From: Bacteroidota bacterium
GTDB taxonomy: Bacteria > Bacteroidota > Bacteroidia > J057 > JADKCL01
Direction of reading: 5' to 3'
Length of the DNA stretch: 64,000 bases
Assembly (NCBI GenBank): GCA_016718825.1
Contig: JADKCL010000011.1
Span: 62,001 to 126,000, forward strand
The number at the start of each line of letters is the position of its first letter. Within the stretch, counting starts at the first letter, position 1. The translations under genes and the position numbers were made by a program. The notes beneath the pieces are model-generated. The model worked only from the letters and a program-made list of their open reading frames with translations. It did no database searches and had not been told where the DNA came from. Positions 17,649 to 26,021 of the stretch are shown piece by piece.

Positions 17649-18791
17649 TTAGAGGCAAGGATTGGAACCGCAGCGGCCGATTTCACAGCCTGAGTCGTGA
17701 CCTTGGTTAGGGTTACTGCCCGGGGCACGGAACCGTTCAATATGCGCTGGCAAAGCACTCCAATCAATACAGATGTCCTGAACATTGCTTGGGTTTCCTG
17801 GAGGAACGTGGCATACCCAAACTTTGTGTATACCATTATTGCCATTACCGTTTCCACAAGCTGCGTCCACGTAATTGACCGTGATCAAGTTGATCAAAAC
17901 AGGCGCACCATTGCTGCTGATCGTCACCGAATAGTCGGTAGTCGCAGTTGGGCAAACACTAATAGAAGATGTCGTTGCGCCGGTGGACCACTCATAGGAA
18001 AGCGTTCCGCTCAAACCAGTGGTATTGGCGGCGATATTGGTACAAGCCAGTTGCGAAATGCCCGAATAGAAAGCAACGCAGGAGCTATCAACCGGAATCG
18101 GTGCCTGTTCGCGGCAACGCAATGGGCAGAAGCGCTGCAACCATGGGGAGATCGACTGCGCAGGGTTGCCCTGGACATTCCAGTTGCGGTTTTTGCCCCA
18201 AAGCACCGTGTAGGATCCTGGGACGACTGCTCCAAAGAGATTCAACTTGTTGGCGCCAACACGCAAGGCAACGTCATAACAAGGGTCTGGAAGGATCGTC
18301 GTGCTAATGCGCAACTGCCAGCGATTTTGATTGGGAATCACGTTGCTGGAAGCCCAGTCAGATGTCACAAGTGGAATACCATTCTGGTCAAATTGGAAAT
18401 TGGAGGCAATGCTGAACTCCCAGTCGTTGCGGTTGCAAAACCAACCTGGCGCCATCGTGAAGTTGCAATCGATGTAATTGGAGTCACCATAGTAGCCTTC
18501 CAACATCTCCAAGTATCCCCAAGGACGAATTTCAGATGGGAAACAGGCACGTGGTCCAGCAGGGCCATAGCATTTATTGATCACTGGCGAACCGTCATCT
18601 TCACGGACCAAGAACATCGTATCTGCTTTTTGACAAACGGTATCCAAAACCGGGTGTGGGTCGCTGGCGGAGCCTGCCAAGTTTGGCTCGCCATTGCGGC
18701 CCTCCGAAGGGCCGATGTTATCAGGGCTACAGGCAAAAAGCATCATAGCCATTGCGAGTAACAGTACTGTTGATCGTTGAAAGAATTTCAT
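17649..18791 (-). CDS. lipoprotein, paralogue of the repetitive lipoprotein but without the low-complexity expansion
   Basis: 380 residues. Lipobox LFAC at Cys21. Residues about 40-226 align closely with the neighbouring 695-residue protein (DPHPVLDT, CNFTMAPGWFC, NRWQLRIST, FGAVVPGS, FCPLRC). An Ig-like segment follows at about 235-310. Then come a short GNGNGNNG linker, the VCHVPPGNPSN module (about 326-350) and the shared end GSNPCL. The pair arose by tandem duplication including upstream DNA. The function is unknown; the high Cys count suggests an oxidising extracytoplasmic location. Confidence 0.9.
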   Translation of the reverse strand: MKFFQRSTVLLLAMAMMLFACSPDNIGPSEGRNGEPNLAGSASDPHPVLDTVCQKADTMFLVREDDGSPVINKCYGPAGPRACFPSEIRPWGYLEMLEGYYGDSNYIDCNFTMAPGWFCNRNDWEFSIASNFQFDQNGIPLVTSDWASSNVIPNQNRWQLRISTTILPDPCYDVALRVGANKLNLFGAVVPGSYTVLWGKNRNWNVQGNPAQSISPWLQRFCPLRCREQAPIPVDSSCVAFYSGISQLACTNIAANTTGLSGTLSYEWSTGATTSSISVCPTATTDYSVTISSNGAPVLINLITVNYVDAACGNGNGNNGIHKVWVCHVPPGNPSNVQDICIDWSALPAHIERFRAPGSNPNQGHDSGCEIGRCGSNPCL

Positions 18792-19496
18792 ACAATACCT
18801 ATTTTGAATTTTAAAACTGTTGACTGATCAGGACCCATACGTACATCGCAGCGATCCCTAATTCAAATATTGCATGTGTAAGAACAAGATGCAAGATTTG
18901 TGGTGCTTTTGTCGCAAAAAATATTTTTTACCCTCCAAATATCCCTCCAGAAGGCGAAATGCAGGGTCCCTCCAAAAACGGCAAGAAAAATATTTGGAAA
19001 AAGCCACCTTAGAGAAGGTACAAACTTTAAAACTGAACATGGATTCATACGCTGCATATTCTCAAACTCAGATCAATCCATCTACGGACGTTGACTGTGT
19101 TTTGGATCACCGAAACCTCTGGTATCTGGCGCAAATCATCAACGCCATGGCCGCCTTTCTTAGGAAGATAAGCAAGGGCATGAAGGATCACTGATCAACG
19201 GCAAACTTGGTCCGGCTCACAAGCGAAAAATGGCCCCAATTTGGCAATGTGACCCATCATAACCCAAAGGGATCAACTTATCCCAATAGGAGCGCGGCAG
19301 TTGGCACCCCGCAAAGTCCACTGAAATCACCAACCGGAATTAGCATGAAAGAAAATGCACTCTTTGTAAAAATTTTGAGCGCCTTCCGACATTTTAAGAA
19401 CACCAAGCGGCTCCATCAGAGCGGCAACAAGGGGAAACGGAATGCCGTCAAGTCAAAAATGCCCGACCTGCTTGGCGTCAATACATCAAAATGCAA
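18792..19496. other. intergenic region between nrdA and the lipoprotein pair
   Basis: About 700 bases. The first 130 bases hold the conserved upstream element. The remainder contains plus-strand open frames (18874-19194, 19207-19596) with no start context or recognisable homology. A 51-codon frame from ATG 19039 (ending GMKDH) is the only one that looks mildly protein-like. Confidence 0.55.
18819..18920 (-). promoter_or_regulatory. conserved upstream element, copy 2
   Basis: It has the same ordered blocks as copy 1: GTTGACTGA (18820), AATTCAAATATTGCA (18861), ATGCAAG (18890) and GTCG after a T run (18912). It lies 29-129 bases before the ATG at 18791. On the minus strand it contains near matches to a -7 box (AATATTTG). 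Confidence 0.6.
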
Positions 19497-19528
19497 ACAT
19501 CCCAAACATTTTTCAATGCTTGGGATGT
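19497..19528 (-). terminator. probable terminator of nrdBA
   Basis: A 9-bp stem (19497-19505 with 19520-19528), extended by 4 bp after one mismatch, with a TTTC loop. It lies 27 bases after the nrdA stop, followed by T-rich sequence on the minus strand. Confidence 0.55.
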
Positions 19529-19554
19529 CCAAAAATCCTTTATGCGTCAAAAAC

Positions 19555-21915
19555 TCAGGCACTACAAACCATGCACTCATCTGGATTCTCCAATGAGCAG
19601 CTGATTTCGGCAAAGGCAGTGTCGCGGTCCTTTTCTTTTTTATCACGCATCATCTCTGCATCGACGGTAAACTTGATGGCGTCAGCGGCCGACTTCGTGC
19701 GGAGATAGTACATCCCCGTTTTGAGCCCCTTCTCCCAGGCATAGAAGTGCATGGACGTGAGCTTGCCAAAGTTGGCGTCTTGCATGAAGACGTTCATGCT
19801 TTGGCTTTGGCAAATGAATGCACCACGGTCGGCGGCCATATCCACAATCGACTTTTGCTTGATTTCCCAAGCAGTCTTGTAAAGCTCCCGGATATGGGCA
19901 GGGATCTCCTCAAAGCCTTGGATCGAACCATTGGCTGCGAGCAGCCTGTTTTTCATATTGTCGTTCCAGAGCCCAAGTGCAATCAGGTCTTTGAGCAAGT
20001 GCTTGTTGACCACGATGAATTCTCCGCTCAGCACACGGCGACTGTAGATGTTGCTGGTATAAGGCTCAAAGCACTCGTTGTTGCCCAAGATTTGCGATGT
20101 GCTCGCAGTCGGCATCGGTGCAACAAGAAGGCTGTTGCGGATACCAAACTTCTGCATCTTCGCTTTGAGTGTGTACCAATCCCAGCGCAGGCTTGGCTCC
20201 ACGCCCCACATGTCAAATTGCAGGATGCCCTTGCTTGCCGGCGAACCCTCGTAGGTTTCGTAGGCGCCGTCACGTTCGGCAAGCTCCATGGATGCTTCCA
20301 TGGCTCCGAAATAAATCGTTTCAAAAATTTCGCGGTTCAAGACCCGCGCTTCTTCGCTGTCAAAAGGCATGCGCATCAGGATGAAAGCATCCGCCAAGCC
20401 TTGAACACCGATACCGATTGGCCTGTGGCGCATGTTGCTTTTCTTGGCCTCAGGAACCGGATAGAAGTTGACATCGATCACCTTGTTCAGGTTGCGTGTG
20501 ATCACCTTGGTGATCTCATACAGGCGCTGATGGTCAAATTTGCCGCCGCTGACGAACTGATTGAGTGCGATCGAGGCGAGGTTACAAACGGCAACTTCAT
20601 CGGGGGCAGTGTATTCCACCACTTCCGTGCAAAGATTGCTGCTACGAATCGTGCCCAGATTTTGCTGATTGCTCTTTCCGTTGCAGGCATCCTTGTACAA
20701 CATATAAGGAGTGCCGGTTTCGATTTGGCTCTCCATGATTTTGAACCAAAGTTCTTGAGCCTTCACGACGCGGCGTGCGCGGCCTTCAGCTTCGTAGCGA
20801 TGGTACAACTTCTCAAAATCAGCACCCCAGCAATCATAAAGACCCGGCGCTTCATTGGGGCAGAATAGCGACCAATCTCCACCGTCTTTCACGCGCTGCA
20901 TGAAAAGGTCAGGAATCCAGAGGGCAAAGAAAAGGTCACGGGCGCGGTTTTCTTCCTTGCCGTGGTTTTTCTTCAGGTCGAGGAAGTCAAACACGTCAGC
21001 ATGCCAAGGCTCCAGGTACATGGCGAATGCGCCTTTGCGCTTGCCACCGCCTTGGTCCACATAACGGGCAGTATCGTTGAACACGCGCAGCATCGGTACG
21101 ATACCATTGCTTGTTCCATTGGTGCCTTTGATATAGGAACCCGTCGCACGAATGTTGTGAAGGCTCAGGCCGATTCCGCCAGCGCTTTGGGAAATCTCGG
21201 CGCATTGCTTCAACGTTCCGAAGATGCCTGCGATGCTGTCATCTTGCATGGTCAGCAAGAAGCAGCTCGAAAGCTGTGGCTTTGGAGTTCCTGCATTGAA
21301 AAGTGTTGGTGTGGCATGCACAAACCATTTTTCACTCATCAAGTTGTAGGTCTCGATGGCAGCTTCCAGATCGCGGCCATGGATACCGACCGAAACACGC
21401 ATGAGCATGTGTTGCGGCCGCTCGACCACTTCGCCTTCCATTTTCAGGAGATAGCTGCGCTCGAGTGTCTTGAACCCGAAATAGTCAAAATTGTAGTCGC
21501 GGTCATAGATGATGGTGCTGTCGAGCAAGTCGGCATTTTCCATCACGATGTTGTAGGTTTCCTCGCCGATCAAGCCCGCAGCTTCACCGGTTTTGGGATC
21601 CACATAGTTGTAAAGCTTCTCGATGGTCTCCGAAAAGGATTTTCCAGTCTCTTTGTGGAGGTTGGAAATCGCGATGCGGGCAGCCAAAATGGCGTAGTCC
21701 GGATGCTTGGTGGTCATGGAAGCCGCTGTTTCGGCGGCGAGGTTGTCGATCTCGGTGGTTTCGACATTGTCATAGACGCCGTCAATGACCTTTTTGGTCA
21801 CTTCGACCGGATCTACATAATTGGCATCCAAGCCATAAACCAGCTTTTTGATGCGGGCAGTGATCTTGTCAAACTTCACTGCCTCCCTTTTTCCGTTTCT
21901 TTTCGTTACAAACAT
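19555..21915 (-). CDS. nrdA: ribonucleoside-diphosphate reductase alpha subunit (class Ia)
   Basis: 786 residues. It reduces ribonucleoside diphosphates to deoxynucleotides with NrdB. An N-terminal ATP-cone is visible (KRNGKREAVKFDKITARIKK), implying dATP inhibition. The catalytic region has STRUCTURALLY typical LSSCFLLTMQDDS near residue 217. The C-terminal redox Cys pair is CMVCSA at the very end, needed for regeneration by thioredoxin. It follows nrdB on the same strand after a 56-base gap, a B-A order common in Bacteroidota. Full length and intact. Confidence 0.97.
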   Translation of the reverse strand: MFVTKRNGKREAVKFDKITARIKKLVYGLDANYVDPVEVTKKVIDGVYDNVETTEIDNLAAETAASMTTKHPDYAILAARIAISNLHKETGKSFSETIEKLYNYVDPKTGEAAGLIGEETYNIVMENADLLDSTIIYDRDYNFDYFGFKTLERSYLLKMEGEVVERPQHMLMRVSVGIHGRDLEAAIETYNLMSEKWFVHATPTLFNAGTPKPQLSSCFLLTMQDDSIAGIFGTLKQCAEISQSAGGIGLSLHNIRATGSYIKGTNGTSNGIVPMLRVFNDTARYVDQGGGKRKGAFAMYLEPWHADVFDFLDLKKNHGKEENRARDLFFALWIPDLFMQRVKDGGDWSLFCPNEAPGLYDCWGADFEKLYHRYEAEGRARRVVKAQELWFKIMESQIETGTPYMLYKDACNGKSNQQNLGTIRSSNLCTEVVEYTAPDEVAVCNLASIALNQFVSGGKFDHQRLYEITKVITRNLNKVIDVNFYPVPEAKKSNMRHRPIGIGVQGLADAFILMRMPFDSEEARVLNREIFETIYFGAMEASMELAERDGAYETYEGSPASKGILQFDMWGVEPSLRWDWYTLKAKMQKFGIRNSLLVAPMPTASTSQILGNNECFEPYTSNIYSRRVLSGEFIVVNKHLLKDLIALGLWNDNMKNRLLAANGSIQGFEEIPAHIRELYKTAWEIKQKSIVDMAADRGAFICQSQSMNVFMQDANFGKLTSMHFYAWEKGLKTGMYYLRTKSAADAIKFTVDAEMMRDKKEKDRDTAFAEISCSLENPDECMVCSA

Positions 21916-21971
21916 GGTGGTCGAGGATTAATACGAGGGACTAAAACAAATATGGGGGTGATTGGGAATAC

Positions 21972-22934
21972 TTAGAAATCTTCGTTGAGGCTGAATACCT
22001 GATCCTCCTTCTTGCTCATGACACCGGCCTTCTGATACTCGGCGACACGCTTCTCAAAGAAATTGGTTTTGCCTTGGAGGGAAATCAGGTCCATCCAGTC
22101 AAAAGGATTGGGGGTTCCGTAGGCTTTTGAATAACCAAGGGTAACCAACAGGCGGTCGGCTACAAACTCAATGTACTGTCCCATCAGGACAGCGTTCATG
22201 CCAATCAGCGAAACAGGCAAGGCCTCCATCACAAACTCCTTCTCAATCCCGACTGCTTCCATGATGATCTCACGGATGCGCCACTCTTCCATTTTTGTTT
22301 CCAGCATGCTGTAAAGCAAACAGGCAAAATCACAATGCAGCCCTTCGTCGCGGCTGATCAACTCATTGCTGAAGGTCAGGCCTGGCATCAAACCACGCTT
22401 CTTCAGCCAGAAGATGGAGCAGAAGCTACCGCTGAAGAAAATCCCCTCAACAGCTGCAAATGCCACAAGCCTTTCAGCAAACGTTGCATCACTACCGATC
22501 CAACGCATCGCCCACTCGGCCTTTTTCTTTACACAAGGCACGTTGTCCAAGGCATGGAACAAATGGTCCTTTTCCTTGTCGTCCTTGATATAAGTATCGA
22601 TGAGGAGACTATAGGTCTCGCTATGGATATTTTCAATTGCGATTTGAAATCCGTAGAAGCAACGGGCCTCTGGAACCTGTACCTCGGAAAGAAAACGCTC
22701 GGCAAGATTTTCGTTCACGATGCCGTCACTTGCAGCAAAAAAAGCGAGCACGTGTTTCACAAAGTGGCGCTCGTTGTCATCGAGTTTCGCCCAGTCGGCA
22801 TGGTCGGCAGAAAGGTCGATTTCTTCGGCAGTCCAGAAACTTGCCTCGGCTTGTTTGTACATGCGCCAAATCTCATCGTGTTTGATGGGGAACAGCACAA
22901 AACGGTCGCGATTTTCTTTGAGTAAGGGCTCCAT
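21972..22934 (-). CDS. nrdB: ribonucleotide reductase beta subunit (class Ia)
   Basis: 320 residues from ATG 22934 (MEPLLKENRDRFVLFPIKH); the frame is open further upstream, but that part is not NrdB-like. It is the ferritin-like diiron protein that generates the tyrosyl radical for NrdA. Iron-ligand helices are visible as DNERHFVKHVLAFFAASDG (with NENLAERF), EIAIENIHSETYSLLI-type sequence (AIENIHSETYS) and SRDEGLHCDFACLL. The C-terminus EDQVFSLNEDF is the usual tail that docks on NrdA. It is the first gene of nrdBA. Confidence 0.96.
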   Translation of the reverse strand: MEPLLKENRDRFVLFPIKHDEIWRMYKQAEASFWTAEEIDLSADHADWAKLDDNERHFVKHVLAFFAASDGIVNENLAERFLSEVQVPEARCFYGFQIAIENIHSETYSLLIDTYIKDDKEKDHLFHALDNVPCVKKKAEWAMRWIGSDATFAERLVAFAAVEGIFFSGSFCSIFWLKKRGLMPGLTFSNELISRDEGLHCDFACLLYSMLETKMEEWRIREIIMEAVGIEKEFVMEALPVSLIGMNAVLMGQYIEFVADRLLVTLGYSKAYGTPNPFDWMDLISLQGKTNFFEKRVAEYQKAGVMSKKEDQVFSLNEDF

Positions 22935-23358
22935 TGGTCTTCGGGCGATAAATAAAACTTTACAAACGGGTACAGCAAACAATAATTCCAAATACAGCCG
23001 ACAATCCTCCCTAGGCATCTGCGACGCGGGGCAGCGTGCAGGTCCAAAATGTGGTGTCCACAGACAATACCAAGTAAGAATTGTTGCGACTGGACTACAA
23101 GTTTAAGCAGCCACAGACTAAAACGCCGCTGGACTTTTCAACAGAAAATCATGCATAAAATTTAAGCGTCTAAAAAACAGGAGATTGGGCTGTTGATACG
23201 AATTTAACGACATGTTCACCACAAGTTTTCCTTGCATATCTCCAATCGTAGGCAGTTGTGAAATTTGGCCGAATTGGGTTTTGCACATTAGGAATATTCA
23301 GCTTTAAGCCGAGGCCAAGCCTTTCTTGATCAATGTATTGACACACTTTCCTTGGTGA
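22935..23358. other. intergenic region between nrdB and the M50 protease gene
   Basis: About 420 bases. The part next to nrdB must hold its promoter, but no clear TAnnTTTG box, NrdR-box pair or cobalamin riboswitch is seen. A small G/C stem (ACGC...GCGT) occurs near 23030. Nothing else is recognised. Confidence 0.5.
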
Positions 23359-24552
23359 TCAGGTGAGTGTGATCGGATTCGGAGAAAAGCACAAAATAAA
23401 GATGAGGATAGCCGCCCAACCCATAATTTTCTGCCGTGTTGTCAAGGGGGTATTGTCAGGCGCAACAGGGTGGTCCAGACCGATCAAACGCACCGCCATT
23501 CCGGCATACAAAAGCCAAATTACATTGGGCAAAACGGGGCCAAAACCGAGTGCAAGTACAAATTGTAAACCTGATAAAAGTATGGTTGCCATGACCAGCC
23601 ATTGCCACTTTTTTCCGGCAAAAATTCTACCTAAAACATAGTACAAAAAAGCAAAATATAGAAGTGTTAGTGCGATTTGACTGAGGACATCGTACCAAAT
23701 CAGCCCGGAAAACAGCAATTGCACATCCTGTAAAGTAAACATTCCCACGCCTCCGACGAGGAGCAGGCAGAGCACAGCTACACGGCTGATGATTCCAGCA
23801 ATGCGCCCTCCAAAAAGCCCGTAAGTGACGTGACCGCCGTCAAGCTGACCGATTGGGAGGAGGTTCAAGGCGGTAAAAAAGAGGGTGAGAAATCCGACAA
23901 AGAGGTACGGATAATGCGCGATTTCGAAGCTGGGCGGCATATTGACATCGGAAGCGAAGAGCCTGTGCAGCAACTCGTAAAGCAGGCTTCCGCCAAAACG
24001 CAGAACACCCGGCGCGTTTGCCATCTCTGCCTCCGTCGGAACTCCGCCAAAAACTTGCTGGTAGTCCGGGTGTATTCCCAAGACCGTCGGCTCCATCGGG
24101 GGCAAATGCGTAAATCCATAAATCAGCAGGCCTACTGCTACCACAAAACCTGCCAATGGCCCCGCAACACCGATGTCAAAATACTTTCTGCGGCTCGACG
24201 GCACCTCTTTGATCCGGATGACGGCCCCGAAGCTTCCGATGTTGACGGGCATCATCGGGATGTAAATCGGAATATAATAAGGTAGGGTGCAGCGCACTTT
24301 GTGGTACACCGCGGTGAGGTAGTGGCCGAATTCGTGAACGGTGAGGAAAAGCAAAAACGAGAAAGAAAAGGGCGCCCCTTGCCAGATTCCGTCCTTCAGC
24401 CTGCCCCATAGGCCCGGCAAAGCCTCCAAGAACGACAAGTTGAACGGCCAAATGATCGATTTCGCACTGATCAATTCGGCCCCTGCCACCATCGTCGTGA
24501 ACACGGTCACAAGAAAAAGAAGAATATGTATGTGATACCGCTGCTTCATCAT
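23359..24552 (-). CDS. site-2-protease-type (M50) membrane metallopeptidase
   Basis: 397 residues with about eight hydrophobic segments. The zinc motif is VHEFGHYLTA near residue 68, and the third ligand lies in LLPIGQLDGGHV near residue 238, the two hallmarks of the M50 family. It lies in the cytoplasmic membrane and should cleave within or next to transmembrane segments. The order of motifs and the absence of a PDZ domain resemble the FtsH-independent plant EGY/archaeal-like group more than RseP. It is transcribed divergently from the adenylate-forming-like gene. The substrate is unknown. Confidence 0.93.
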   Translation of the reverse strand: MMKQRYHIHILLFLVTVFTTMVAGAELISAKSIIWPFNLSFLEALPGLWGRLKDGIWQGAPFSFSFLLFLTVHEFGHYLTAVYHKVRCTLPYYIPIYIPMMPVNIGSFGAVIRIKEVPSSRRKYFDIGVAGPLAGFVVAVGLLIYGFTHLPPMEPTVLGIHPDYQQVFGGVPTEAEMANAPGVLRFGGSLLYELLHRLFASDVNMPPSFEIAHYPYLFVGFLTLFFTALNLLPIGQLDGGHVTYGLFGGRIAGIISRVAVLCLLLVGGVGMFTLQDVQLLFSGLIWYDVLSQIALTLLYFAFLYYVLGRIFAGKKWQWLVMATILLSGLQFVLALGFGPVLPNVIWLLYAGMAVRLIGLDHPVAPDNTPLTTRQKIMGWAAILIFILCFSPNPITLT

Positions 24553-24630
24553 ATTGCCGGATTTAACGTCGGCTGCAAACGAATGTTTAAGGAATTATGC
24601 GTTTTCAACACTATCAACATAGATACGGGA

Positions 24631-24659
24631 TTGACGGGGATAGACTTTCATTAATTTTG
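24631..24659 (+). promoter_or_regulatory. near-consensus Bacteroidota promoter of the AMP-binding-like gene
   Basis: TTG at 24631-24633, 18 bases, then TAATTTTG at 24652-24659, 17 bases before the ATG. This matches the -33/-7 pattern, so the truncated gene downstream may still be transcribed. Confidence 0.55.
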
Positions 24660-24676
24660 CAGGCTAGGTAAAAAAA

Positions 24677-25837
24677 ATGGATTCTCCGGTAAATATCACG
24701 ACTCCGACTGGAAAGGTATTGGAAGCACAATCGCCGATGATCAAAAAGTTTTGGGAAAGGCTCATGCCTGCTCAAAACGCCGAATTGCCCTGTTTGCACG
24801 AATGGCAGGCTGGCAAGTATCAGCCAACCTCCTTTAAGGATGTGCATGCACAAGCGCATTGCGCTGCAGGTTATCTCATGCGCAGAGGCTTGCGCAAGGG
24901 CGACCACGTGGGCGTTATTGCCCACCCGGGCATGCGCTACCACGTCTTGCAGATTGCTTTGCAGTTCCTTGGGGCGATCAATGTGACCATTCCACACAAT
25001 TTTTCCACCGAAGAAATTGACCAACTCGCGCACCGCTACCATTTCCGGTTGTTGTTTGTCGACAGCGCGGCGCAGTTTTTGGCCTACGGCGAATTCAAGG
25101 AAATGAAGGAGCAACTTCTGGGCGTCGTGATCGGCGAAGACGATGTCGATGCGTTGGATCCGGAAAAGATCGTAACCTATGATCGCGTAGTTACTTTGGG
25201 CAAGGCTGCGTGGCGCGAGGAAGCCAATGAACTCAAAGCGATGAAGGGGGCGATGTTGCCGCAACACCTCTGTGCCATTCTGCTGGAGCCTGAAGGAAAG
25301 GCCACACAGGTCAAAATGGAACAATGGATGGCCGCTGTGGACCAGGCGGAAAAAGCGCTCCTCAACGCACAAGCAAAAAATCTCCTCACGAGCATCGCGC
25401 CCGACCGCCTACTTTGGCGTGCATTCGGATTTGCAGCAATTTTTAACCGTGTGGCTTGGTGGATTCGCCCGGCGCAAGACCTTCGCGGGGCTGGATATAC
25501 GTTGATCAAACCAGAAATGGCTCTGCTGGATCCTACTGGACTGCGCATGCTCTACGATCTGCTTCCGGAATTGATCGACGTTCCTGAAAAAGGGCGCAAA
25601 GCGATCACCTTGGCCATGGAGGTCGTGCGCAAACGCGACGACGCCAAAGCCGCCGGCAAAAAAGATCCGATCATGAACAGGCTGAAATACAGCACATCCA
25701 ACCGCAAACTCTACAAGCGCATCCGCAACAAACTCGGCGGTAAAATCTGCGAATTGGTTCTTGACAAGGGCGTGGTCGATGCCGATGCAAGACTCCTTTT
25801 TGAAGAAGCAAGCATCAAAATATCCCAACCGGGGTAA
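24677..25837 (+). CDS. truncated acyl-CoA synthetase-like protein (probable pseudoenzyme)
   Basis: 386 residues matching only the first part of the long-chain acyl-CoA synthetase family (AMP-binding, 550-600 residues). It has the N-terminal domain with GLRKGDHVGVIAHPGMRYHV and LGAINVTI. Where the ATP P-loop (YTSGTTGKPKG) belongs, it reads AILLEPEGKATQVKMEQ, so the phosphate-binding residues are lost. The segment IRNKLGGKICELVLDKGVV corresponds to the conserved LGGRLRxxxSGGA region, and the protein ends just before the YGxTE motif would come. All three frames after the stop lack the missing half. It is either a decayed gene or a non-catalytic homologue. The open frame and promoter-like sequence argue for the latter. 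Confidence 0.75.
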   Translation: MDSPVNITTPTGKVLEAQSPMIKKFWERLMPAQNAELPCLHEWQAGKYQPTSFKDVHAQAHCAAGYLMRRGLRKGDHVGVIAHPGMRYHVLQIALQFLGAINVTIPHNFSTEEIDQLAHRYHFRLLFVDSAAQFLAYGEFKEMKEQLLGVVIGEDDVDALDPEKIVTYDRVVTLGKAAWREEANELKAMKGAMLPQHLCAILLEPEGKATQVKMEQWMAAVDQAEKALLNAQAKNLLTSIAPDRLLWRAFGFAAIFNRVAWWIRPAQDLRGAGYTLIKPEMALLDPTGLRMLYDLLPELIDVPEKGRKAITLAMEVVRKRDDAKAAGKKDPIMNRLKYSTSNRKLYKRIRNKLGGKICELVLDKGVVDADARLLFEEASIKISQPG

Positions 25838-26021
25838 GTGAAAAGTGAAAAGTGAAAGGCGGCGGTCAGGCTTGGCGTCTAGCAGCGGCATTGAACGGCT
25901 CCTATCATTTGTGAAAAGTGAAAAGCCCCAGCAGGAACTGTGAAAATTTGCGTTAAGCTTCTAGCACTCTGACTTATGCGAAGGCAAGCCCCAAAGGAAC
26001 TTTTCGTTTTTCAATTTTCAC
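25838..26021. repeat. short GTGAAAA-type repeats between convergent genes
   Basis: Three copies of GTGAAAA/G in tandem at 25838-25858 and two more at 25911-25925. A reverse-complement-like stretch (CTTTTCGTTTTTCAATTTTCAC) covers about 26000-26021 before the pruA stop. The transcripts could fold; a terminator role is possible. Confidence 0.45.

Noticed and set aside
18874..19194. Plus-strand 106-codon frame
   Set aside because: It begins inside the conserved upstream element and only its last 51 codons look mildly protein-like. Not enough to call a gene.
22935..23358. Possible cobalamin riboswitch or NrdR boxes upstream of nrdB
   Set aside because: I looked for the B12-box and paired NrdR boxes and found neither.
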